A program made the translations under genes and the position numbers. The notes below the pieces were generated by a model. It saw only the letters and a list, made by a program, of their open reading frames with translations, ran no database searches and had not been told where the DNA came from. A stretch of DNA of 64,000 nucleotides from Fragum whitleyi (lineage: Eukaryota > Mollusca > Bivalvia > Cardiida > Cardiidae): NCBI GenBank assembly GCA_948146395.1, contig OX411552.1, positions 14,306,957 to 14,370,956 of the forward strand, in the 5' to 3' direction. Below, piece by piece: positions 10,430-21,639 of the stretch. How positions within the stretch are numbered: position 1 is the first letter of the stretch; every line of letters begins with the position of its first letter.

Positions 10430-11985
10430 TGGGTCTATAGATTCATAAAACTGCACACCGTTATGACTGACAAATAGCCACGTCTACCAGGCAAGACGTT
10501 GCTATATAAAGATTGCGGTGTAACTACGTTATGCGTCAAGCCATTCACGTTTACACTTTGCATAGGTTTTTATTGAAAGTAATGCTCTTAAACAATTCTG
10601 CTTCGAAAACATGCATTTTACACTATCCTGAAATTTAATTTTTAACACAATGTAGTTGGATTGCGTATTTCACAAACATACAGGGATATCATCCGACACG
10701 CAAGAGAATGCGTTAAATTAAAAACGAATACATGCACTTAAATTATAATCTGACTAAAATATTTAAGATTTTAAAATCTTACAGCCCACTGATTTTACAT
10801 GTTTGAAGATTCAACGATAACACATGCACATGAACATGCACATGCAAATGGAGCGCTTCAATAGTCATTTATACTGACGCCAATAAAAAACGCATCAGTT
10901 TCATAGAAAGGACAATTATTTAAAATAGACACATTCCGTGTTAAAAACGCTTAATTCATACTAAAGTAAAACCTTTATTAGAATCCGGTTCACGCAAAAC
11001 TTGTTTTTGAGTCAAGATTTGTAGAGAATTGGTCAAGTTGAAAATATTGGCATCCCCTATTGTGAGACAATAGCAGGGTTGACCATATATACTAGAGATC
11101 AAAACATCTAGGGATTGAACAACGGAAAATGGCATTTATCTTATAACTGTACAAAAAAACGTGTGATAACATCCCATATATATATATCAATGATTTTTAA
11201 TTGTGCAGAAGCACAATTAGAGTGGTTCTGCCCGGGTTGCATCTAATGAAAATTTGCAAAATAACCTTTTTTCCAACTCATATCAATTTTGTAAACAGTT
11301 TGTTTCGAAAATTGCTGGCATAAATTGAGCTTCTTATTTTCTCTGGTTGTTAATAAGTGTTTTATTTACAGTGCATTCCATGAAGGGTTTAATAGTTCAT
11401 TAATTTAGCTTAATAACAGAATATTAACATAAGTTTACTAAAATGCAGTTGTAAAATTGCACTTCATACCTATGAGGGAAAAAGCTACAGAGATGGATGG
11501 TGGGATGAATTACCTAATACCCTCTCCTTGGAATAACCCCTTATAATTCATCTATTAACCTCTTCACTATTTACAAAGTGTAAGTGCATTGTGTCACTCC
11601 TGGCTCTATAGCTTTATCTTGGTGTATTTGTATTTGTCTGCCTGTGATTTATCTACATGTACATTTCTGAAAACTTGTTACTACAACTCTTCAAGAAGTG
11701 GCACGAGATAAATTTTCCAAAGACCTACAATACAAAATGCTTAGGGTGTTTTACAAGGAGCTTTTTAGCATCAAAAGAATGGAGATATATTCCCGTGTAT
11801 ATTCAAACCTAAAACTATGAATGAAGCAAATTCCATTTTTTATATTTGGCAGTTAGATGTTGAATTAATTTTGAAAACGTCCTTGATAGAATATTTGTCT
11901 AATGAACGTTTCCGACAAGTTTTTGGGATAACTTTAAAAGTGGCATGTATGGTTTGACTATATCTGCAACAATAACTTGGTTTGG
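10430..11985. other. Intergenic stretch with no supported gene
   Basis: AT-rich, with no convincing exon. An alternating CACATGCACATG motif lies at 10822-10845. The words GTGTGATAACATCCCATAT at 11161-11180 recur inverted at 29926-29942 and mark the end of an unclassified repeat. Confidence 0.4.
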
Positions 11986-11990
11986 ATTTT

Positions 11991-12815
11991 TAGCTTCACT
12001 GGCTGAAAGCCACTGGGGCTATTGTCATGGCGTTGTGTCCGTCGTGCGTCCGTCCGTACGTGTGTCTGTGCGTCCGTGGGTAAACTTTTTCTTTAAAAAT
12101 CTTCTCCTCAGAAACTATAGGATGGATTTCAACCAAACTTCACAGGAATGATCCTTGGGTGACCCTCTTTCAAAGTTGTTCAAGAAATTTTGATCCAATG
12201 AAAAACATGGATTTAATGGGCATGGCTAATTTCCAAATATGGTAAAAAGTGACTTTTCTCAGGTTCTAATCAATGGATACCAATGAAAATTTACATGAAT
12301 GATCCTTGGGTGATCTTTTATCAGTCTACAAAAATTCATTGTGGTCAGATAGAAAATATGCATTTTATGGGCGGAGGTCATTTCTCTATATGTTATATAG
12401 TGGAAACTTTGAAAAATCATTTTCTCAGAATGTAACGTTTATCAGTCTACAAAAAATCATCGTGATCAGATAGAAATTATGCATTTTTAGTGGCAGATGG
12501 TTATTTTTCTATATGTTATATAGTGGAAACTTTGAAAATCATTATCTCAGAATCTATGTTTTCGATATCAACCAAATTTCACTGGAATGATCCTCGAGTG
12601 ACCCTTTATCAGTCTACCAAAAATTATTGTGATTGGATGAAAAATATGTATTTTATGGGTGGAGGTCATATCTCTATATGTTATATAGTTGAAACTTTGA
12701 AAATCATTTTCAACATCAGTAGAAGCCAAAATATGTAAAAATTTAGTTAAAACTGTTATTGCTTTACAAGAATTTCAAGCCTGTGGAGCGACTCAAGCCA
12801 TTCATGGCTTTCTAG
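11991..12815 (+). mobile_element. Helitron-like element with ~165-bp tandem core, copy 1
   Basis: It opens TAGCTTCACTGGCTGAAAGC, has CGTCCGTCCGT near 12045, then several ~165-bp units (TGATCCTTGGGTGACC; GGCGGAGGTCATTTCTC; GTGGAAACTTTGAAAATCAT), and closes with the hairpin AAGCCATTCATGGCTT followed by TCTAG. Copies: 47571-48306, 51032-52042 and 56843-57869. The architecture (tandem core, 3' hairpin, CTAG end before T) resembles rolling-circle non-autonomous elements and the bivalve 'pearl' family. It encodes no protein. Confidence 0.75.
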
Positions 12816-12819
12816 TTTG

Positions 12820-13430
12820 TCTATTTATTTATTTTTTGTTTCAATGCTATATATACATAAACTCCTGAAACAACAATAAGCAGTTCAGTCATTCAGTACC
12901 GCACAATTACATTGCTTGCAGCACTTTGATTTTATAAAATTGAGATAAGCCAAAGAAAAGCCATCGAATGTAAAAATTGCAGATAAAAAGAGACAAAACT
13001 GGATAAAACCGGTTTTAAATGACTAGAAATAACCGGTTTTAAATGACCAGTCAGTTAAATGAAATTGTAAAATGTAATTCAAAGGGAAAAAATCCTGCAC
13101 GTTTTTTTTAACGTTTCTACGTCCACCACTGTTTAGTAGTACGTGAGAATAATTACCTCAAGTGTTCACAGCTTTTCAAAAAAGTTGTTCACACTTACTT
13201 TTTTTTTTTTATTTTTTTGTTTGTTTTTTTTTTTATTTAAGACGTGTCTCCATCGGTCAATTTTCGTTTGAAAATGGTAAGATGCAAGAATTCTAAACAA
13301 TTCGTTCGTTATTTAGAGACTCAATTAAAAAACGAAATAAATCATGAATTTTAAACCATGCGTATTGAAATTTCGAGTGAGTAATAAAAATGGCAAGATG
13401 GTGATTCGCCGATTGTTATATCATGCGGTA
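12820..13430. other. AT-rich intergenic stretch
   Basis: No gene is supported. There is a short direct repeat AACCGGTTTTAAATGAC.AG (about 13009-13050) and T-rich homopolymer tracts at 13199-13240. Confidence 0.4.
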
Positions 13431-13436
13431 TTTCTC

Positions 13437-13624
13437 TCATCAGTACAACCACCACATCCTTTCCTAGCCTTCCAACCAGCTGCTATCTCACATAGGTCTA
13501 CGATTATTAACCCATTGGAGAGAGACAAATAGTCGGAAGGAATGAGTGCCGCCGTCGGGGATCGAACCTTGGACCTCTAGATTGACAGTCCGACGCGCTA
13601 TTAACTGCGCTCTGATAGCGGCTT
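13437..13624 (-). mobile_element. tRNA-derived SINE, antisense, 3'-truncated
   Basis: Minus-strand head at 13624 (GCCGCTATCAGAGCGCAGTT), Asp-like loop GACTGTCAATC, and B-box GGTTCGATCCC. The body continues to about 13437, with no CAAAC tail. Confidence 0.8.
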
Positions 13625-13689
13625 TGTCAAAAAGAAGCAGACAATTTTTTGCTTTGTGTTTAGTTCATTCACCGTGTATCGAAATCAAG

Positions 13690-13870
13690 AAACTAGAATG
13701 CGTTCGTTAAAGAATTATGAAAAATCCGCTTTACACAATTTTAAGGTCATTATTAGGAACGCTTTTTTGGTATTTTAAGTGAGAACATTAACGTCGAAAG
13801 ATAATGCTGAGCAAGCTTCGTTTTCTTATTTAGATTCTTTAAATAAAAAGATTCATTGCAAGCATTGTCT
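13690..13870 (+). mobile_element. Distant relative of the hAT-type MITE at 34097-34365
   Basis: Shared order of words: GCGTTCGTTA, ATGAAAAATCC.GCT, AAGTGAGAACATT (GAGTGAAAACATT in the other copy) and CGTCG. The ends are not clean. Confidence 0.5.
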
Positions 13871-14023
13871 TGCAATTCAAATTAATGCAATAAGCGCTAT
13901 TAAGATTAAGAATCTTCCAATGCTCCTCATAAATTTCAATACATCAGTTGTTTTTACGAAATTTCAGTCGCTTACACTAATACCTCTCTGTCACTTGGAG
14001 CAATTCAAGAGAGGTTCCGAAGA

Positions 14024-14305
14024 GCGTAACTACTAATATGCATTTTACGCAAGTGCGTAAAAAAACTTATCTTCTTTCAAAAAGAATCATTGATGAAAGA
14101 TAATCACATCGAAACTACGGTTTATTCAAACTGTAGTTATGGTGTTTTGATTATTCTCCAAACGCTCAAATCATGGGAAAAGAGGAGCGGATGGAGGACA
14201 TTCACCTTCCACATTCCATATATAGCCTTTATCCTATATATTATATGTTAGTCGCCTTCTAAGCGCGTATACATATCAAAATCCTAGTTACGCCTATGTT
14301 ACTCG
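14024..14305 (+). mobile_element. Single-arm copy of the foldback element at 24168-24764
   Basis: It runs from GCGTAACTACTAATATGCA to TTACGCCTATGTTACTCG and matches one arm of the palindrome at 24168-24764. It includes an inner hairpin, CATCGAAACTACGGTTT / AAACTGTAGTTATGGTG. Confidence 0.75.
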
Positions 14306-14692
14306 TAAATGAAAACTTATACGTGAAAATCAATTCATCGATCATGGTTAACCTTGAAACTGGAGCTGTATTTTCGAGGTAAATTTTGTTTATTATATGA
14401 CCTACGTCGCGAGAGTAAAATAACCCCGTTGAATATTTTTGTTCTTACACGGGTGTTATTACACTAGTGGAATTAATATGCAAATGAGCTTAGAACGAAG
14501 AACAACGTTAGATTTTTTGTTAGGAAAATGACGTCATAATGGATCTGCTGACGTCATTTTGAAAACGTCGTGATATGTTTCGGAGAATAATATGAATAAA
14601 TAAATATCGTAATTTTCTCGTTTTATCCCCAAAATTTGGGCCATATTATAAATAGAACATCAAATGCGTGTTCATCAAATACCGAATTTTTT

Positions 14693-14765
14693 AAACGAGT
14701 CATCTATAAACAGATAAAAACTCGGCACAGCCTCTTTTTTTTATCTGTTTATAGATGCCTCGTTT
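14693..14765. repeat. 28-bp hairpin with 17-nt loop
   Basis: Arms AAACGAG.CATCTATAAACAG... pair at 27 of 28 positions. They are flanked by weaker complementarity (CCGAATTTTTT / AATAAATTTGG), so the full foldback is a little longer. Confidence 0.78.
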
Positions 14766-15089
14766 AATAAATTTGGCATTCAATGGCCATTCATTCAATA
14801 TCCTCCATTTCTTATTGTTCAAGTTGTTCGTTATTAATGGTTGATGTTAACCGTTCACTAATCAATTGATCATTAACACACATTAGACCCATCTCATTCC
14901 TTTGAAAAATGGTGGTGATTAGACATTAAGAAAAAGGATTAATTATTTTTCTACACTGGCTCCCTGAAGTGGGACATGCTATCGCCCTTTCGCCTGTCCG
15001 TTCGCCTGTCACTTCGCCCTTCCGTCCGAAGTGGTTTCTCCTTAACCTAAGGCGAAACTAAATGAAATATTTAATATGAATTCCATTTG

Positions 15090-15363
15090 ATATAATTCCG
15101 ATGTTTTCCCTCGTTTTTTTGAATTCGATTACTCATCAGTCCATTTATTCCAAACACTCGCTCAAACCAATCAATGCTTCACAATCATCAAATATATACG
15201 ATCAAAAACATTTTTTAAATGAAAATCGTAAGGAAAAATCCATGATTTCCCTGAGTTTTGTGAGCGTCTGGTTCGCCAGTCCGTAAAAAGCTATTCATAG
15301 AATGTGTATGCATATGTAATTAAAGGGAGGTAATAAATATTACTAATTTTATTCAATTATAAC
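15090..15363 (+). mobile_element. M432 MITE fragment
   Basis: It resembles the left and central parts of 2566-2997 (CATTCCAAACACTCGCTCAA; AAAGGGAGGTAATAAATAT). It stops at an 18-A run at 15362-15379, so the right half of the central hairpin is missing. Confidence 0.6.
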
Positions 15364-15479
15364 AAAAAAAAAAAAAAAAAACGGTTAGTCTACATTTCAC
15401 GTTTGGATTGCGTGTGACGAGACCGCTCTGTTGGTTTGAAATTCAAGGTCATTAGTTAAGACCAAACTTATTTCTTAAA

Positions 15480-16130
15480 TTCAGAATTTTGATTATTGTA
15501 TCTTTTTCATTGTTCATCGTTTTCTTTTCGGCTCGTTTCATTCACCAAAATGCCACAAGAAACGTCACCCTTCAGTACTTTCAGTGCTTTGATAAAAATC
15601 TGTTGTTTCATCATGCATGCATTATACATGCATATCTATTTGAATTTGAAAATATATATATACTATATAGCTATGAAAACGCGCCATCTGTTTTTTTCTC
15701 ATATATTCATTTAATGTACCAAAACCTCAGACATGAATATTACTATTCTTAATTAATTTGTAATGGACCATTTACTACACAATATTGAAGGGTCGAAGGT
15801 TTTTGAACCTATGACTTAAGAAAAAAGTTAAAACTCGTTAATCTTATACCTTCAATGTAGGCTTAAAAACCATTTCTGTCGTTCGACTTTTGGTAACATA
15901 ACTTTTAACTCAGTATCAAATGCTAGCACTCACTATGTGGAACGGTGGCATAGTCTAGACAGTTAATTCGTGCATAGTCCAACGCTCATTAATTTTTAAG
16001 TCTACACCGTACCTTCGGCGTCCCAGATGGAACTTAACATGTCGTTTGGAGTTCAACTATCTCGAAAACATGAGCACCAAAAGGTTATTAACGGTTCCTT
16101 GATCTTAATGAAAAAAAATTACAGTCGATA
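15480..16130. other. Intergenic stretch with no supported gene
   Basis: Overlapping open frames (15489-15752, 15496-15714) are of low complexity and resemble no protein I know. No transposon end is seen. Confidence 0.35.
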
Positions 16131-16455
16131 TTGCTCGAGCGACCACGTCTATTAAGCGACCTTTTTATTAAGCGACCACCAAAAAACTTCCCTTCGCCGT
16201 AAGCAAAAACACTGAAAAGATGACTTTCTTAAAGAAAAATAGGTTATTTTGAAATCTTATGTTGTTGGAACCCATTAGAATAGTCTCAATAAGACGATTC
16301 TAATGGGTTCGAACGTCATAGGATTCAGTACGACTTGACCGACAATCTATAAATGCTATCAAAATGAACTCTCACATTTATCATGATATTTCGTGTTAAG
16401 CGGCCATTCCCATAAACGACCGCTTTTTGGTGGTTCCTTAAGTAGTCGCTTAAGG
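16131..16455. mobile_element. MITE-like element with AAGCGACC-rich ends and a central hairpin
   Basis: The left end repeats (T)TAAGCGACC twice before ACCAAAAAAC. The right end carries the complement (TTTTTGGTGGT..CTTAAG..GTCGCTTAAGG). The centre, 16268-16310, is a hairpin GAACCCATTAGAAT.GTCT (18 of 19 pairs). The exact ends are uncertain. Confidence 0.5.
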
Positions 16456-17421
16456 TTCATGTAAAGTGTTTGAGACCCAATATTTAGGACACTTAAATAG
16501 CCAAGAAAAAGCAGTATGTCCAGGTATATTATATATCAAAATGAAGCTATTCGTGAGCACAAGCAGTTAGGCAACATAAGACCGCCATAGCTATAGCGGT
16601 ATAGCCAAAACATAGTGGAAAAGGGTCATTTTGCACAGAACAAGCAACTGCATGACGGCTGGATAAAGTTGCCCCGTATTTTACAAAGTACAGTCTCAAG
16701 TACCATCCAGGTAGTGCTACAACCTTAGATATAAAACTCAGTCTCAAAAGGCTCTTTTGAAACAATCAATTTCCATTTATTTTGTCAACATACATGTCAA
16801 ACCGGTTTGGTCTGTTTTCAAAATAGATGTAAGGTATGGTGCAACATCACACCATAATATTGTGAAATATTTTCTGCGATTTATTTCAAATTATAGTTTT
16901 TTTAATTCAATGATCCACAATATTACTGTATATTTATCTTTCTGTGAAAAAGAAATTGATATATTTCTAAACAACCTTACAGGTATATAAACAATTAATG
17001 TATATTTATGTTGTGATAACACACCATACTCTCAAAAGATCTACACGTTTACAAAATTAGAATGACATATTTGACATATGTGTTTATAAAATAAGTCAAA
17101 ATAAATTGCTTGCATAACTACGTTTTGGGGCTGAGTTTTATACAAATGGTTGTAGCACTACCTGGATGGTACGTTAGGCTAGACTTTGTTAAAATATGGG
17201 CCAATTTTATCCATCAGTCATGCAGTTGCTTGTTCTGTACAAAATGACACTTTTCCACAATGTTTTGGCGATACCGCTTTAGTTATAACAGTCTTATGTT
17301 TTTCAACTACTTGTGCTCATAAATAGCTTCATTTTGATATATAATATTCCTGGACATACTGCTTTTTCTTGGCAAATGAATGCTCTTAAAATTGGGTCTC
17401 AAACACTTTACATGAACCTTA
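16451..17421. mobile_element. Foldback element, ~290-bp inverted arms around a 390-bp spacer
   Basis: Left arm 16451-16745 and right arm about 17131-17421 are diverged complements. The outer ends are TAAGGTTCATGTAAAGTGTT and its complement, and the inner ends lie near CTGGATGGTAC / GTACCATCCAG. The spacer holds nothing recognisable, and the frames at 16547-16765 and 16757-16990 are fortuitous. The left end merges with the preceding MITE-like element. Confidence 0.78.
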
Positions 17422-17741
17422 ACACAAGTTTTACTGTACATAAAATTCTAAGTTAAACCCATACCATATGTAAATTGAGATCACTTTACTGCTTTTTTTT
17501 TAAGAACAAGTGTGAAATCTAATGCTTTAATTTCATTCTCTAAGAAACAGTGCTTTTGATTATAGACTTTAAAACATGTTTAAGACATGCAATTAAATGT
17601 GCAAGCTAAAAGAGCCTTTTTAATGACCGCCAAAAAAAAACAGCGACGTCTTGTGGTGTATGTTAAGACATGCGATGTCTACTTGTTCCGTTATGGGTTG
17701 AAAGGCGATAAATAGATGTTGATTGAAATTTTATAATTAAG

Positions 17742-18155
17742 GACAGTTTGTGTACACTCATTCCGATCAAAATCATTCTTAATCGCTCTATCAGCGCTCC
17801 ATTCATTCACTCCAAACACTCACTCAAGTCGATCAAAAACGCTCCGAAATCTTTAGAAACATTTCGAAATCGTTCAAGACGATCAACATTTAATTTAAAT
17901 CGATCAAAAAATTCAACGATTTTATTGGCTGAATTGGATTTTAAAGTGTCTGCTTGGTCCGAGAAGACAAACAAACAGAAAAAGTACGTATATTTTATTA
18001 AAGGGAGGTAATATATCTTGATAATTTTGTTTATCATGAACAAAATTAGCAATATTGGATTACGTCCCATTAAATTCACTCAAAACTCGCTCCACACACT
18101 CATTCAATTTCATTCCAAAATCATTCCCCTTGTCAATTTCACGATGTTTTAAACT
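17742..18155 (+). mobile_element. M432 MITE copy
   Basis: Central hairpin AAAGGGAGGTAATATAT...ATTGGATTACGTCCCATT; the right end TTGTCAATTTCACGATGTTT matches the family end. The left end is weaker. Confidence 0.7.
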
Positions 18156-18459
18156 GTATGCCGTTTCAACGGCCTACCAATGACCATAAATTACCATGTA
18201 TCCGATGCACTTTGCGGAAAAGTCCAATCGATGTTCCGAATGGAACAGGGGCGGAAATATGCTTGATTGTGTAGAGTTAACCGAAATTGTTCACGCAATT
18301 ATCGTGCATGCATAAATTTCTGCAGAATTTGCACCAATCTGTACAAATTATACCCATAAACATTAAAAGGGAATAATGCTTAATAACCATATCCATGATA
18401 ATGGTTGCCAAATATGACTATTCAAACGAAAACGCGCATCATTAACGTTATTCTTTTTC

Positions 18460-19785
18460 ATTCCACCACTAGTCAATGGCATTCGGAACATCACTCGGCC
18501 ATTTCCGTAAATTGCAACAGACCTCGGATGTGTGTAAGGCGGAGGGGTGTGTAACAAAATCGTGCATTTTGTTAGGCGGAAACAGTGTAAGAATCAAAGC
18601 ACTGAAAGTACTGATGGTGGACGTTTCTGTAGGCATACTAGAGTGATTCTTCCATATGTTTAGAAAAGAGAAATTTTACATGTAAAATTACTATAAAAGG
18701 AAAATGATCTGACCCAAGTTCGCATCTTGCTTCAGATATACTTTTCTCAACATATATTGTCGTCGTCGACCAAAGTCCTGTGATTACAAGGTTTCGATAA
18801 CGTTCGGAATTATACCGGGTGTAGTTTAAAGAGTTATTGTGTGATCCATTGGGCATAAAAGGAAAGAAATGACAATTAGATGATCTAGGTATCATTATTT
18901 TTTGCAACACTAACCGATTCTCCGTGGTCGCAATCAAAATTCTGTTGTTATCTGCTTGAAAAATTCAATAAAGGGATAATCAATTAATGTGCCGCAATTT
19001 TCATTCTCAAATAAAAAAAGAAAAGGTAAGCACGAAAAATAATCGCAGACGCTCTCGAGATTGAATGGTGCGTGTTGAAAAGAAGCGTAAACCCCTTTGC
19101 ATAAAGCTTTATCGCACGACCTAACTTCTTTACACTACCTGCTCGCGTTGTATCCGTATTCATTATTCTATTATTAGTAGTACAGTCAGGGGAGGTTACC
19201 ATTCCAGTAATTCCGTTCACCAAGTTTTCATGAATGTCCCCCCACAGACCATTGGGAAACAAGGGGCAAATTACCCATTCTGCCTGAAAAGTAGTTCTAC
19301 GCAAGCAAAACGTTCACCCGATCTCAGAATTGCATATAATTTCACACTTGAAAGATGTCTTTGAGGTTTCAACAAATTATGTAGAATCCTTGTTTCAGCC
19401 CATTTTTAAAATGCAGAGTTGTCAGACGGATACAATTCTTGAAAAAGAGTAAATTGAATCTAAGTGAGCACTACTGTTATGAAAACCTGTTAACATCTGA
19501 CAGGATTGTTCTCACGCGGTATTAACACTGGTGAACGTAAGCGTCCACCAAAAACTAGCACTGTAGATTTATATCTTTTATAGTAAATAACGGCTGAAAA
19601 ATCTTAATTTTTGAGAATGCCGAATTATTCTCAAAAAATAAGATTTTTTCAGCCGTTATTTAAGAATCTAAACATATTTATATTAGGATTCGATGGTTTC
19701 ACGTCAGTGACTTAAACGAGTAGCGTTGGCGAAGTCTATTGTTTTGACTCACAGTTTCGAGGGCTAACTGACGTCATCGAGTTTT
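18460..19785 (-). repeat. Repeat 'A', copy 2, antisense, split by repeat 'B'
   Basis: Segments 18460-18615 and 19550-19785 are complementary to repeat A copy 1. They retain uninterrupted versions of both transposon insertion points found there. A 75-bp palindrome, AATAACGGCTGAAAAATCTT and its complement, lies at 19590-19662. Confidence 0.75.
18616..19549 (-). mobile_element. Repeat 'B' element, 934 bp, without nested SINEs
   Basis: The ends are short inverted repeats GGTGGACGTTTCTGT / GGTGGACGCTTACGT. The body matches 34659-36105 on the opposite strand. The frame at 18984-19304 is open here but broken in the other copy and has no known product. The superfamily is not assigned. Confidence 0.72.
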
Positions 19786-19861
19786 TCAGTGTGTGTGTGT
19801 GTGTGTCTTTTTTCTCTCTTTTTTTACTGTATAGATGCACTCGTTTAAGTGAGTGATCTTA

Positions 19862-20197
19862 ATAAATAATAATAATAATAATAATCTTTATTTATAGTCG
19901 GGGGTTTGTACGAGGTACAGTTAACAATTAACATAAGCTATGTATAGCTTTTAACCGACTTTTTTCCTCATTCTAGATGATATCAATTTTGCGTGAGAAA
20001 TTCGAGAGGCAGTGGAATCCTTTTTTTATTTTTTTGTGGAAGGGTTTTCATCCACTGCTACCCATTTACAGCTGGGTGGACTGAGGCAGTGACTATTAAG
20101 TTTCTTGCCCAAGGAAATACCTCGCTGTCATCAGGACTCGAACCCCTGACCTTCGGATCAGAAGACCGACGCTCTAACCACTGAGCTATCGAGGCAG
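19862..20197 (-). mobile_element. tRNA-Arg-like SINE, antisense, with (ATT)n tail
   Basis: On the minus strand from 20197: GCCTCGATAGCTCAGTGGTT, an anticodon loop CTTCTGA (TCT, Arg-like), then a B-box GGGTTCGAGTCC. The body ends in an (AAT)n run at 19862-19884, which is (ATT)n on its own strand. The acceptor stem does not close properly, so it is a SINE head rather than a working tRNA gene. This is a different family from the CAAAC-tailed SINE. Confidence 0.75.
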
Positions 20198-20326
20198 ACC
20201 TTAGGTCAGTTTTGCTTAAAGACGAAATTAATCCTCTTTAGATTGTCATTTCAATTATATTTTTGGAGGTTTTAAGAACTATAGTTTGTTTTTGCTTTTC
20301 TTTCGAAAAATATGCCTACAGCTTGA

Positions 20327-20840
20327 ACAAAGATCGTCCGCAGCTGATAATTTACTAGTCCGCTAGCGAAAGATGACAAGGACGCCTAAGTTGAACTTAC
20401 ACAAAGATCGTCCACAGTTGATAATTTACTAGTCCGCTAGCGAAAGATGACAAGGACGCCTAAGTTGAACTTAAACAAAGATCGTCTACAGCTAATAATT
20501 TACTAGTCTGCTAGCGAACGATGACAAGGACGCCTAAGTTGAACATAAACAAAGATCGTCCACAGCTGATAATTTACTAGTCTGCTAGCGAAAGATGACA
20601 AGGACGCCTAAGTTGAACTTAAACAAAGATCGTCCACAGTTGATAATTTACTAGTCTGCTAGCGAACGATGACAAGGACGCCTAAGTTGAACATAAACAA
20701 AGATCGTCCACAGCTAATAATTTACTAGTCTGCTAGCGAACGATGACAAGGACGCCTTAGTTGAACATAAACAAAGATCGTCCACAGCTGATAATTTACT
20801 AGTCTGCTAGCGAAAGATGACAAGGACGCCTAAGTTGAAC
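20327..20840. repeat. Minisatellite, 74-bp unit, seven copies
   Basis: Units start at 20327, 20401, 20475, 20549, 20623, 20697 and 20771, exactly 74 bp apart (ACAAAGATCGTCCACAGCTG ... GACGCCTAAGTTGAAC). Differences sit at a few fixed positions (TCCG/TCTG, AAAGATG/AACGATG, CTTAA/CATAA). There are no indels. Confidence 0.95.
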
Positions 20841-20857
20841 TTTTTTTTGTTTTTAAC

Positions 20858-21058
20858 GTGGTTAAACGCCGCTTTCAACATTTTTCAGTTATATCGCAGC
20901 AGCTTGGGCACCTATCCATAGATTCCTGGTTTATCTTTTTTAAGTATTACGATGGCATCCTTTGCTAGCCTCCAGCAAGACGCCCCACAAAGGTTTCTAT
21001 GATTATTTAGTTTCTGATTGGAGACAACTATCAGAAAGGGTTATGCGCCAACATGGAT
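20858..21058 (-). mobile_element. Diverged CAAAC-type SINE, antisense
   Basis: Body words are present on the minus strand, including the complements of TTTCAGTTATATCGC.GC.GC and of CTAGCCTCCAGC. The tRNA head is badly decayed (GGATCGAAGC). Confidence 0.6.
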
Positions 21059-21089
21059 CGAAGCATTGACCCGGAATACCAATCGACCA

Positions 21090-21462
21090 GCATAAGGATC
21101 AACCTCGGATGAATACAACGACGGACTATTTTGAAAAGTACGGGAGAACCCTGGAGAAACGCAATGACGTCAGTTTGAATGGCTTTTCCTCTTAAATTCT
21201 TATAAAGCTGCTTAAAAATCTTGATTTTTGAAAAAGCTTCATTTTTAAAGTCTCAATGTTACTATTAGAAATGTCCCGATTGAAGTTCTAGTTTCTTGAC
21301 TGCTTCCGGTAAAAAATGCACCATTTCGTTACATACTCATCCGCCGTATATACATTCGTGGCCTGTTGCAGTCTACGGAAAAGGCCGAGTGGTGTTCCGA
21401 ATGCAGTGACCCCTTGATAGAGAGACCGTCGCGCTACCAGCTGCACTAAGACTGCGGTCCAC
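21090..21462 (+). repeat. Repeat 'A', copy 3, joined to a SINE head
   Basis: 21090-21407 matches repeat A and is uninterrupted across both insertion points seen in copy 1. 21408-21462 is the antisense tRNA-like head of a SINE (GACCGTCGCGCTACCAGCTG). Confidence 0.7.
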
Positions 21463-21639
21463 AGTCTAATGAGCTGGGCATGAAAATTACACTATCCTGT
21501 TAGTTATGCAATACCACGCTTTTCAGTCAACAAAAGCATTTGAGCCTGTGCGTGACATTGCCAACAATTCCAATAAAGCGCCAAGCAAAGTCTCTGACCA
21601 TTCTGTGCATCCGCACAGTCTGTCCAGAATCTTTCATTT

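Noticed and set aside
18984..19304. 106-codon minus-strand frame in repeat B
   Set aside because: The other copy of repeat B breaks it with SINEs and substitutions; no recognisable product.
20100..20197. tRNA-Arg gene
   Set aside because: The anticodon loop and B-box are good, but the acceptor stem is not closed and an (ATT)n-tailed body follows, so it is a SINE head.
20327..20840. CRISPR array
   Set aside because: The units are contiguous 74-bp tandem repeats without unique spacers, in eukaryotic DNA.
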